Below, piece by piece: positions 15,917-23,650 of a DNA stretch of 64,000 nucleotides (positions within the stretch are counted from its first letter, which is position 1; every line of letters begins with the position of its first letter). A program made the position numbers and the translations under genes. The notes beneath the pieces were generated by a model. That model saw only the letters and a program-made list of their open reading frames with translations, searched no databases and was not told the DNA's origin. The stretch is from JBFLXB01 sp964570625 (lineage in GTDB: Bacteria; Nitrospirota; Nitrospiria; 2-01-FULL-66-17): assembly GCA_964570625.1 (NCBI GenBank), contig CAZMYW010000027.1:310001-374000 (forward strand). Direction: 5' to 3'.

Positions 15917-17215
15917 TCAGTCCTCCGGGCGCATGCGGATGTCGATGGCCTGGGCGTGCGCCTCCAACCCCTCCACGCGGGCGATCTGAACGACCTTCTC
16001 CGCGAATCGACGCAGCGCATCCTGGGAAAACGCGATCAGGCCGCTCTTCTTGGTGAAGTCATCCACCGACAGCGGAGAAAAGAACCGCGCGGTGCCGCCC
16101 GTGGGCAACACGTGGTTGGGGCCGGCGAAGTAATCGCCCAACGCCTGCGGGGTGTGGTGACCCAGAAACACCGATCCCGCGTTCTTCACAAATTTGAGCA
16201 CCTTGTACGGCCGTTCGATCGACAACTCGAGGTGCTCCGGCGCCACGTCGTTGGCGATGCCGATCGCATCCAGGACCTCCGGCACCACCATGGCGTACCC
16301 CCGGTGTTTCAGCGAGGCCTCGGCGATCTTGCGCCGCTCCAGCTTCGGAAGTTGAAGCGCGAGTTCTTTTTGCACTTTTTTCACGAAGGCGTCCGACAGC
16401 GCCACCAGGATCGTCCACGCGTCTTCGTCGTGTTCGGCCTGGGAGAGGATATCCGCCGCGATATGGGCGGGATGCGCCGTCTCGTCCGCGATGATGAAAA
16501 TCTCGCTCGGCCCCGCCACCATATCGATGTCCACCGTGCCGTACACCAACCGCTTCGCCGTGGCGACGAACGCGTTGCCGGGCCCCACGATCTTGTCCAC
16601 CCGACGGATCGTTTTGGTGCCGTAGGCCATCGCGCCGATCGCCTGCACCCCGCCGATTCGATACACCTCATGGATACCGACCAGATCCGCGGCCACCAGG
16701 ACGTAGGGATTCATCTCGCCACGCGGCGTGGGGGTACACATCACGATCCGCTCGACGCCCGCCACCTTGGCCGGAATGCCGTTCATCAGCACCGACGACG
16801 GATACGCCGCCTTCCCGCCCGGCACATACAGGCCGGCCGAAGCGAGCGGACGTTGTTGCTGGCCCAGGGTCACCCCCGCCTCTTCGAAACTCCAGGAATG
16901 GGACTGCTGTTTGGAGTGGAACGAGTAGATACGGTCGGCCGCCATCTTGAACGCGTCCACGACCTTAGGGTCGGTCTTGGTCAACGCGGCGGCTCGCTCT
17001 TCCATCGTGACCAAAAATCGTTTCGGCGACATCGCGATACGGTCGAATTGCTTGGTGTACCGCGACACGGCGACATCACCCTTGGCGCGGACGTCATCCA
17101 GCATCGCACGCACCTTGTGCTCAATCCGCCGGTCCTCGGGTTCGCCGCGGTTGATGAGATTCGCCAACTCGCGCCGGCCCGCTCCGGTCTTCACTTTGAT
17201 AACCTTCATCCCCAT
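15917..17215 (-). CDS. hisD: histidinol dehydrogenase
   Basis: 432 residues, normal length. Signatures include GLYVPGGKAAYPSSVLMN, VGPGNAFVATAKRLVYG, GPSEIFIIAD, and the zinc and catalytic histidines in SQAEHDE and APEHLEL. It performs the last two oxidations of histidine synthesis with NAD. Either ATG (17215 or 17209) could be used. Confidence 0.97.
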   Translation of the reverse strand: MGMKVIKVKTGAGRRELANLINRGEPEDRRIEHKVRAMLDDVRAKGDVAVSRYTKQFDRIAMSPKRFLVTMEERAAALTKTDPKVVDAFKMAADRIYSFHSKQQSHSWSFEEAGVTLGQQQRPLASAGLYVPGGKAAYPSSVLMNGIPAKVAGVERIVMCTPTPRGEMNPYVLVAADLVGIHEVYRIGGVQAIGAMAYGTKTIRRVDKIVGPGNAFVATAKRLVYGTVDIDMVAGPSEIFIIADETAHPAHIAADILSQAEHDEDAWTILVALSDAFVKKVQKELALQLPKLERRKIAEASLKHRGYAMVVPEVLDAIGIANDVAPEHLELSIERPYKVLKFVKNAGSVFLGHHTPQALGDYFAGPNHVLPTGGTARFFSPLSVDDFTKKSGLIAFSQDALRRFAEKVVQIARVEGLEAHAQAIDIRMRPED

Positions 17216-17249
17216 ATGGCGTCCTTTCCGCTTCGGTGGCTCCGGTCCC

Positions 17250-17903
17250 TCACGCGTTCGGTGGCCCGGCCGCCGAGACCCGCTCGATGAGTTCGTTAAT
17301 CCCGGGGTACTTGACCTTCATGCTGGCGCGATTCACGATCAGCCGCGCGGTCGATCGCAGGATCTCCGCGACGACCGTCAATTCGTTTTCTTCCAGGGTC
17401 TTGCCCGTCGACACGAGGTCCACGATGCTTTCGGCGAGCCCGATCCGTGGAGCGAGTTCCACCGCGCCGGACAGCTTGACGAGTTCGACCGCCAACCCGC
17501 GCTGCGAAAAATAGCGTTCCGCAATAGCCGGATATTTGGTGGCCACGCGGCACGTTCCGGTCCGCGGGACGCCCCGGGGGCCGACGGGTTTTTTCGGCTC
17601 GGCCCACACCACGCGACACACGCCGTACCCCAGATCCACGGGCTCGTACACTTCCTTGGGATGCTCGAGCAACACGTCTTTCCCCGCGATTCCCACGTCG
17701 GCCGCGCCGTACTCCACGTAGGTGGGCACGTCGACGGCGCGCACGATCATCACCGACACGCCCGCGTCGTCGGTTCGAAACAACAACTGTCGCGTGTCGC
17801 GCGTGAGCCCCTTGGGACGGATGCCGAGGCGGGCGAACCGCTCGACGGTCGGCTCCAACAACCGTCCCTTGGGAAACGCGATGACCAGGGGCGCGCGGGT
17901 CAC
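17250..17903 (-). CDS. hisG: ATP phosphoribosyltransferase catalytic subunit, short form
   Basis: 217 residues, matching the short HisG form, which lacks the C-terminal regulatory domain and normally needs HisZ for activity and feedback by histidine. FPKGRLLEPT, ADVGIAGKDVL and the PRPP loop ESIVDLVSTGKTLEENEL are seen. HisZ is not in this operon, so it should lie elsewhere in the genome. The start overlaps the murA stop by 4 bases. A 10-residue insert (KKPVGPRGVP) follows WAEP. Confidence 0.96.
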   Translation of the reverse strand: MTRAPLVIAFPKGRLLEPTVERFARLGIRPKGLTRDTRQLLFRTDDAGVSVMIVRAVDVPTYVEYGAADVGIAGKDVLLEHPKEVYEPVDLGYGVCRVVWAEPKKPVGPRGVPRTGTCRVATKYPAIAERYFSQRGLAVELVKLSGAVELAPRIGLAESIVDLVSTGKTLEENELTVVAEILRSTARLIVNRASMKVKYPGINELIERVSAAGPPNA

Positions 17904-19162
17904 GCCGCCTCACGAACGCGTCGAATCACGGCTCCCACGCGGGTCAACTTTTCCTCCATCTGTTCGTACCCCCGGTCGAGGTGGTACACGCGGGAGATGG
18001 TGGTCTCGCCCTCCGCCGCAAGGCCCGCGACCACCAAACACGCGCTCGCGCGCAGATCGGACGCCATGACGGGCGCGCCGCTCAGCCGCGGCACGCCGCG
18101 CACCACCGCGTGGTTGCCCTCCACCCGGATCGAGGCGCCCATGCGTTTCAACTCCGCGACGTGCGTCATCCGGTTTTCAAACACCGTCTCGGTCACCACG
18201 CTCGCGCCGTTGGCCAGGGTCAACACCGCCATCATCTGCGCCTGCATGTCGGTGGGAAATCCGGGATACGGGGCGGTGGTGAAATCCACCCCGCGCAGCG
18301 GTCGCGAGCGCACTACACGCAGTCCGCTCGCATCGGCCGTCACGTCGGCGCCCGCCTCGCGAAGCTTGGCCAGCGCGGCATCGAGATGCCCGGCCACCGC
18401 GCCCCGCAACAAGACGTCCCCGCCCGTGATCGCCGCCGCCGTCAAATACGTGCCGGTCTCGATCCGGTCCGCCATCACCCGGTACCGGCCCCCGCGGAGC
18501 GCGGTTACGCCTTCAACCGTAATCACGTCCGTCCCCGCTCCGCTGATCTTGGCGCCGCGGGCGATCAACGCGTCGGCCAAGTCGATCACTTCGGGCTCGC
18601 GCGCCGCGTGTTCGATCGTGGTCTTGCCCTCCGCCAGCGTGGCGGCCATGAGCAGATTTTCCGTACCCGTGACGCTCGGGAGATCCAACGCGACACGCGC
18701 ACCGCGGAGCTTGCCGGCCTTGACACGGATATACCCGTGTTGGATCGACACTTGCGCGCCCATTCGTTCCAGCCCTTCGAGATGCAGGTTGACCGGACGC
18801 GCGCCGATCGCGCAGCCGCCGGGCAACGACACGCTGGCTTCGCCGCCCCGCGCCACGAGCGGACCCAACACCAGAATCGACGCGCGCATGGTCTTCACCA
18901 GCTCGTACGGCGCGTCAGTCGCGGACAGCGAGGGCGTCGTCACCCCCACCGTTCCCGCGCCGTCGTCGTACGTCCGCGCACCCAGATGGCGAAGCAGCGA
19001 AAGAATCGTCGTCACGTCCCGGAGTCGGGGGACGTTCGAAAACACGCACTCCTCCTCGCTGAGCAACGCCGAAGCGAGCAACGGCAGCGCCGCGTTTTTG
19101 GCTCCGCTGATGGGAATCTCGCCGGCCAGGGGACGGCCGCCCTGCACCACGATGACGTCCAT
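17900..19162 (-). CDS. murA: UDP-N-acetylglucosamine 1-carboxyvinyltransferase
   Basis: 420 residues. K22-N23 in ISGAKNAALPLL and the phosphoenolpyruvate-binding C117 in LPGGCAIGARPV are present, so it should be fosfomycin-sensitive in principle (Cys rather than Asp variant). It catalyses the first committed step of peptidoglycan synthesis in the cytoplasm. It sits between prmC and hisG, overlapping both. Confidence 0.97.
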   Translation of the reverse strand: MDVIVVQGGRPLAGEIPISGAKNAALPLLASALLSEEECVFSNVPRLRDVTTILSLLRHLGARTYDDGAGTVGVTTPSLSATDAPYELVKTMRASILVLGPLVARGGEASVSLPGGCAIGARPVNLHLEGLERMGAQVSIQHGYIRVKAGKLRGARVALDLPSVTGTENLLMAATLAEGKTTIEHAAREPEVIDLADALIARGAKISGAGTDVITVEGVTALRGGRYRVMADRIETGTYLTAAAITGGDVLLRGAVAGHLDAALAKLREAGADVTADASGLRVVRSRPLRGVDFTTAPYPGFPTDMQAQMMAVLTLANGASVVTETVFENRMTHVAELKRMGASIRVEGNHAVVRGVPRLSGAPVMASDLRASACLVVAGLAAEGETTISRVYHLDRGYEQMEEKLTRVGAVIRRVREAA

Positions 19163-20052
19163 CAGATCGGCCGAGCCAAGGTCATGATCCGTGGGATCCC
19201 GTTAAAGTCTGCGTCGAGTCGTTCGATCACGAATCCCCCGCGCTCCGCGAGCGCCCGCACCGCTTCCGCCTGACCGAACCCCAGCTCCAGCACGACCCGC
19301 CCCCGCGGCGCGAGCACGGCGGTCACCTCGGCGACGATGCGACGGTAATACCGCAACCCATCGGGACCGCCGCGCAACGCGCCTTCCGGCTCGAAGCGGA
19401 CCTCGGGCTGCACACGCTCGTAGTCGTGATCCGCGACGTACGGCGGGTTCGACACCGCCACATCCACCCGGATCTCCTGTTGCGCAAGCGGGGCGAACAG
19501 GTCGCCTTCGAGAAATCGCACGCGCGTCGCCAATCCCAGCCGTTCTGCATTATCCCGCGCCACGCGGAGCGCGGCAGGTGAGTGATCCACCGCGTACACC
19601 GCGGCATCGTGCCGCGTCGCAGCCACGGCCAGCGCGAGGCACCCGCTGCCCGTGCCCAGATCCGCCACCACCGGGTGCGGCACACTCGCCACCGCGTCCA
19701 GGACCGCCGCCACCGCCCCTTCCGTTTCAGGCCGCGGGATCAATACGTCGGGCGTGACCGTCAGATCCAGGCCGTAAAAGGTTTCCCGGCCGATCACATA
19801 CTGAAGCGGTTCACGACGCGCCCGGCGCCGCACCACCGCGACGAAACGGTCGCGCTCCTCGTGGGTTAGCGGCAGCCGAGGTTCGAGGTACGCGGCGTGA
19901 CGCGGGGCGCCCAACACCTCCGCCAGCAGCGCTTCGGCCTCCAGCCGCGGCGCGTCCAGCTCCGCACGCGCCAACAGACCGCTCGCCCACCGGACAGCGC
20001 CCGATCGGGAGAGAGGCCTTACAGTCGCTGGAGTTGCGCGGTCTGTGTCCAT
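19162..20052 (-). CDS. prmC: peptide chain release factor N5-glutamine methyltransferase
   Basis: 296 residues from the ATG at 20052, overlapping the end of prfA by 34 bases. The methyltransferase motif VADLGTGSGCLALAVA and the substrate-binding NPPY (VAVSNPPYVADHD) are present, with the N-terminal helical domain. It methylates the GGQ glutamine of RF1, encoded immediately upstream, so enzyme and substrate are coupled. The stop shares a base with the murA start. Confidence 0.96.
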   Translation of the reverse strand: MDTDRATPATVRPLSRSGAVRWASGLLARAELDAPRLEAEALLAEVLGAPRHAAYLEPRLPLTHEERDRFVAVVRRRARREPLQYVIGRETFYGLDLTVTPDVLIPRPETEGAVAAVLDAVASVPHPVVADLGTGSGCLALAVAATRHDAAVYAVDHSPAALRVARDNAERLGLATRVRFLEGDLFAPLAQQEIRVDVAVSNPPYVADHDYERVQPEVRFEPEGALRGGPDGLRYYRRIVAEVTAVLAPRGRVVLELGFGQAEAVRALAERGGFVIERLDADFNGIPRIMTLARPI

Positions 20053-21107
20053 ACCTGGAGCGCCTCGATACACTCGTCGAGATCCCCGCCGAGCACTTGG
20101 TCCAACCGGTGCAACGTCAGGCCGATCCGGTGGTCGGTGACCCGATTCTGCGGGAAGTTGTAAGTTCGGATCTTTTCACTGCGCTCCCCGCTCCCCACCT
20201 GCGCCTTGCGGTCTCTGGCGATTTGCGCCTCCTGGCGTTCCCGCTCGACTTCCACCAAACGCGATCGCAGGATGCGCATCGCTTTCACGCGGTTCTTCAG
20301 CTGCGACCGTTCGTCCTGACAACTGACCACGGTGCCGGTCGGAATATGAGTGATCCGGACCGCTGAATACGTCGTGTTCACGCTTTGACCACCCGGTCCC
20401 GAGGAACAGAACGTGTCGACACGCAGGTCCTTGGGTTCGATGTGATACTCGACTTCCTCCACCTCGGGGATCACGGCTACCGTCACCGTAGAGGTGTGAA
20501 TGCGCCCGCCCGCCTCGGTGACCGGCACACGCTGCACCCGGTGGACTCCGCTCTCGAACTTCAGGCGGCTATACGCCCCTTTGCCCTCGATCAGCATGAT
20601 GGCCTCCTTCATGCCGCCGATACCCGTTTCATTGGTCGAGACCATCTCCATCCGCCACCGGTGCGCTTCCGCATACTTCCCGTACATGCGAAACAGTTCG
20701 GCGGCAAACAGCGCCGCCTCGCTGCCCCCGGTTCCGGCGCGAATTTCCAGAAAAATATTCTTGTCGTCGCGCGGATCTTTCGGCAGCAACGCCAGACGCA
20801 GGGATTCCTGCACCGCGAGCCTCTTGGGTTCCAGCGTCCGGACCTCTTCAAGAGCCAACTCGCGAAACGTCGGTTCGGTGCGGGAATCAGCGGCCATACG
20901 CCCGGCCTGCTCCAACTCGTTGAGGAGCGCGCGATAGTCCTCGTACTGGCCGACGATATCGGCCAGATCGGCCCGCTCCTTCGACAGCCGCTGCACCGCC
21001 TGATGGTCGCCGACCACGGACGGGTCCCCGAGGCTTCGCTCGATCTCGGCGAATCGCGCGGCGAGGGCTTCGAGCCTGCCGATGAGTGGGTCGGCCTGTT
21101 GAGTCAC
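20019..21107 (-). CDS. prfA: peptide chain release factor 1
   Basis: 362 residues from the GTG at 21107, where homology to RF1 begins (PLIGRLEALAARFAEIERSLGD). The GGQ motif is in SSGPGGQSVNTTYSAVRI and the RTYNFPQNRVTDHRI segment is canonical. In place of the usual PxT recognition tripeptide the region reads HRVQRVPVTEAGGRIHTS, that is PVT, as expected for RF1. The start lacks a good ribosome site; a GTG at 21173 is possible. Confidence 0.97.
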   Translation of the reverse strand: MTQQADPLIGRLEALAARFAEIERSLGDPSVVGDHQAVQRLSKERADLADIVGQYEDYRALLNELEQAGRMAADSRTEPTFRELALEEVRTLEPKRLAVQESLRLALLPKDPRDDKNIFLEIRAGTGGSEAALFAAELFRMYGKYAEAHRWRMEMVSTNETGIGGMKEAIMLIEGKGAYSRLKFESGVHRVQRVPVTEAGGRIHTSTVTVAVIPEVEEVEYHIEPKDLRVDTFCSSGPGGQSVNTTYSAVRITHIPTGTVVSCQDERSQLKNRVKAMRILRSRLVEVERERQEAQIARDRKAQVGSGERSEKIRTYNFPQNRVTDHRIGLTLHRLDQVLGGDLDECIEALQVWTQTAQLQRL

Positions 21108-21188
21108 GGAAAACACGGACGTCGAAATGCCACGGGGGGTGGGGACGACCTGACGGAGGCGTGCCCCAACCACGGAGGCCGTTGGCCG

Positions 21189-21395
21189 TTATTTTTTGCC
21201 GGTGCCGTACTTTTTCCGGAACCGCTCGACGCGGCCTTCGGTGTCGATGATCTTCTGCGTCCCGGTGAAGAACGGATGGCATAACGCGCAAATCTCCACG
21301 CGAATGTCCTTGACGGTCGATCGCGTCCGCAGCACACTTCCGCAGGCGCAGGAGATACTGGCCTCTTGATAAGTAGGATGGATATCAGTTTTCAC
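21189..21395 (-). CDS. rpmE: 50S ribosomal protein L31
   Basis: 68 residues, the zinc-binding (C+) form with CAC near residue 17 and CALC near residue 37. MKTDIHPTYQEASISCACGSV and HPFFTGTQKIIDTEGRVERF are diagnostic. It opens the long operon leading through prfA to the his genes and is preceded by a strong promoter. Confidence 0.97.
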   Translation of the reverse strand: MKTDIHPTYQEASISCACGSVLRTRSTVKDIRVEICALCHPFFTGTQKIIDTEGRVERFRKKYGTGKK

Positions 21396-21464
21396 CGGAT
21401 CACGCTCCGATCTTTTTGAAATTACAAACGAATCTCAGCAAGTTTCCCCTAAATTAGCCGGGGT

Positions 21465-21493
21465 ATTATACCGTGTTGGCCCGTCGTTTACAA
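21465..21493 (-). promoter_or_regulatory. promoter of the rpmE-prfA-prmC-murA-his operon
   Basis: On the minus strand TTGTAA (21488-21493), 17-base spacer, TATAAT (21465-21470), giving a leader of about 60 bases before rpmE. The leader has no obvious histidine-codon attenuator, consistent with a translation gene leading the operon. Confidence 0.7.
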
Positions 21494-21587
21494 GGGAAAC
21501 ATCCAAAGGGCCTGCAAAAACCCGCCACCGATCACGGAGGGCCCATCGCTTGCGTCGGTTCCAGGCCGTGTGTTACCCTTCACACTT

Positions 21588-22586
21588 ATGTGGCGATTCC
21601 TCGTCGCGCTTGCCGCGTGGGTCACCATCCTCCCGGCCTGTACGCGCGGCGAACCCACGGTCATCGCCGTGGCGGTTCACCCCACGAACCCCCAAATCGT
21701 CTACGCGTCCTCCAGCAAAGGCGTGTTCAAGACCCGAGACGGGACCGCGACGTGGGCTCCCCTCAATGAAGGGCTCGAACATTCCCAAGTCCTCGCATTT
21801 GCGATTGATCGTACCGCCACATCCACGATCTACGCCGGCACCTTTGCCAACGCCATCTATAAGAGCAACGACGGCGGCCAACAGTGGCGGCCGGCCAATG
21901 TAGGGATGAAAGAGCACGTTTCAGTGGTTAATGCCTTTGCGATCTACCCGCGAAACTCCCAGGAGATCTATGCGGCCACCACCGTGGGGGTATTCCGGAG
22001 CACGGACGGCGGAAACCTCTGGGTGGAAACGGTCCATGGCATGGAGAGCGTGTACGTGGTCGCGATCGCGTTCGACCCCCAAACGCCTGATATCCTGTAC
22101 GCAGGCACGAGCGGTGGGATGTATAAGAGCCGCGACCGGGGGTCGCGCTGGGAGATTGTCAACCAAGGCCTGATCGAGAGAGCGGTGGGCTCTGCCATGA
22201 AGTTGGGAGTGAACGCCATTTCCGTGAACCCGGACCAGCCCGACAATCTGGTGATCGCCACCGGCAAGGGGATCTACCTCAGCCACAACGGCGGAGGCTC
22301 CTGGGAGTCACGCACCACGGGCTCGTCGGTGCCCTTTACGACCTCGCTTCAGCGGGACCCAGCCGATGGCGCGCGCCTGTACGCCGGCGGAGACAGCGGG
22401 GTGTTCATCAGCACCGATGGCGGCAACACCTGGGGGCCGGTGAGCACCGAACCACGGCCCGGCGTGGTGCGCGCGCTGGCCGTTGATCCAACCACCCCGG
22501 GTGTCGTGTACGCGGGCACACAACGCGGGTTGCTCAAGAGCACCGACAGCGGAGGGACGTGGGTCCAAATCGAAGGCTTGCGGTAG
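21588..22586 (+). CDS. lipoprotein with BNR/YCF48-like beta-propeller repeats
   Basis: 332 residues from the ATG at 21588. A lipoprotein signal (MWRFLVALAAWVTILPAC) is followed by about six repeats of roughly 45 residues with the signature Y-A-G-T-x(3)-G-(V/I)-(F/Y)-K/R-S-x-D-G-G-x-x-W, typical of sortilin/BNR-Asp-box and YCF48-like propellers. In photosynthetic organisms YCF48 assists photosystem assembly; in other bacteria such proteins are surface or periplasmic scaffolds of unknown role. It overlaps the start of the next gene by 28 bases. A larger relative lies at 23650 on the other strand. Confidence 0.8.
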   Translation: MWRFLVALAAWVTILPACTRGEPTVIAVAVHPTNPQIVYASSSKGVFKTRDGTATWAPLNEGLEHSQVLAFAIDRTATSTIYAGTFANAIYKSNDGGQQWRPANVGMKEHVSVVNAFAIYPRNSQEIYAATTVGVFRSTDGGNLWVETVHGMESVYVVAIAFDPQTPDILYAGTSGGMYKSRDRGSRWEIVNQGLIERAVGSAMKLGVNAISVNPDQPDNLVIATGKGIYLSHNGGGSWESRTTGSSVPFTTSLQRDPADGARLYAGGDSGVFISTDGGNTWGPVSTEPRPGVVRALAVDPTTPGVVYAGTQRGLLKSTDSGGTWVQIEGLR

Positions 22587-23212
22587 TTTCGGTCCTCACC
22601 GTCACCGCGCTCTTGCTCGCCGCGGGCAAGCCGGCACACGGCGAGATCGAACGCCCCCACTCCCTCGCGTTCAAAGTCGGCTATCACGTGTATCCGGACA
22701 GCACCTACTTCGACGCCACCGAGGTGGCTGGAGCTGGCCTCGGAGGCTCCGCGGATTTGTCCGGGCAGAGCCTCGAGCTGTTCGACTACACCTACCAGTG
22801 GCCTTCCCGGTGGAGTCTGAACGCCTCCCTGGTGGGCGGGTACTACCAGGAGTACGTTCCCAACCTGACCGGGCAACATTCGATCTTTGTCCATACCATC
22901 ACCGTGACGCCGGTGTATCGACTCGCCGGATCAGACCGGATCGGCGCATGGCAGATCTACAGCGGCGTGGGACTAGGCCGATATGGATCGACCATCCGCT
23001 TCGATTCCGGCGGTGGAAGCAACGAGTACAATACCTACACGTTGGGATACCAAGCGCTGCTCGGCGCGGAGTATCGATACAACGAGCAGACCGGGTTTCT
23101 GTTGGAACAAAAGTTTTCGCGCGCGCGAGTACGATTCGGATCCGAGCTCGGGGACCTGGAAATCGACCTCGGGGGCTTCAACGTGCTGGTCGGCGTCCGA
23201 ATCCACTTCTAA
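22559..23212 (+). CDS. small outer-membrane beta-barrel protein
   Basis: 217 residues from a GTG at 22559 inside the end of the preceding gene. A signal peptide (LAVVSVLTVTALLLAAGKPAHG) is followed by alternating strands with paired aromatic residues and a terminal phenylalanine strand (NVLVGVRIHF), the classical BAM recognition pattern; about eight strands fit the length. This resembles OmpW/OmpX-size barrels. The overlap suggests that it is made together with the propeller lipoprotein. Confidence 0.75.
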   Translation: MGPNRRLAVVSVLTVTALLLAAGKPAHGEIERPHSLAFKVGYHVYPDSTYFDATEVAGAGLGGSADLSGQSLELFDYTYQWPSRWSLNASLVGGYYQEYVPNLTGQHSIFVHTITVTPVYRLAGSDRIGAWQIYSGVGLGRYGSTIRFDSGGGSNEYNTYTLGYQALLGAEYRYNEQTGFLLEQKFSRARVRFGSELGDLEIDLGGFNVLVGVRIHF

Positions 23213-23233
23213 CCCGTTGTCCGATCGGTTCGA

Positions 23234-23650
23234 CTACAGCGCCTCGGCATGACCGGCGCCGCGACGGACCTGACTCAGGGCCCTCCGCGCGTGAGTTAGC
23301 GCGTCTTCTCCCCGCCCCTGTCCCCCGGCGTCGACCACCTTCTCGGCATCCTCGATCGCTTGCCGCACGTGGTCGGCCGCGTCTCGCGCATGGCGGTTAC
23401 CCGGCTGAGGCAAACTCGCAAGAGCCCGTTCACCAGATTCCATCACTCGCTGAGCATCCATGACCATGCGGTCGAGATCGCGGCGATCGCCGCTGTCGAC
23501 CATGGCCTGGGCGGCGGACATCATCTCGCTGATGGCGCGGCGAACTCCATCGGGGTCGCCCGCCCACGCCCAGCCGACGACGGACAGCCACGCCGCGATC
23601 GCCGTGATGAGACCACACCGAACGTTCGGTGAAATCGGGATCACCGTCAT
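23234..23650 (-). CDS. SmbP-like small periplasmic helical protein
   Basis: 138 residues with a signal peptide ending AWA-GDP. The mature part is helical with regularly spaced histidine, aspartate and alanine (HARDAADHVRQAIEDAEKVV, ALTHARRALSQVRRGAGHAEA), resembling the small metal-binding protein SmbP of nitrifiers, though with fewer histidines. Metal binding is therefore only a suggestion. Its ATG shares a base with the stop of the preceding propeller gene (TGATG), so the two are coupled. Confidence 0.55.
   Translation of the reverse strand: MTVIPISPNVRCGLITAIAAWLSVVGWAWAGDPDGVRRAISEMMSAAQAMVDSGDRRDLDRMVMDAQRVMESGERALASLPQPGNRHARDAADHVRQAIEDAEKVVDAGGQGRGEDALTHARRALSQVRRGAGHAEAL

Noticed and set aside
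16947..19187. Plus-strand open frame of 746 codons opposite murA, hisG and hisD
   Set aside because: It is serine/arginine/threonine-rich with no domain, and the opposite strand holds three unmistakable enzymes.
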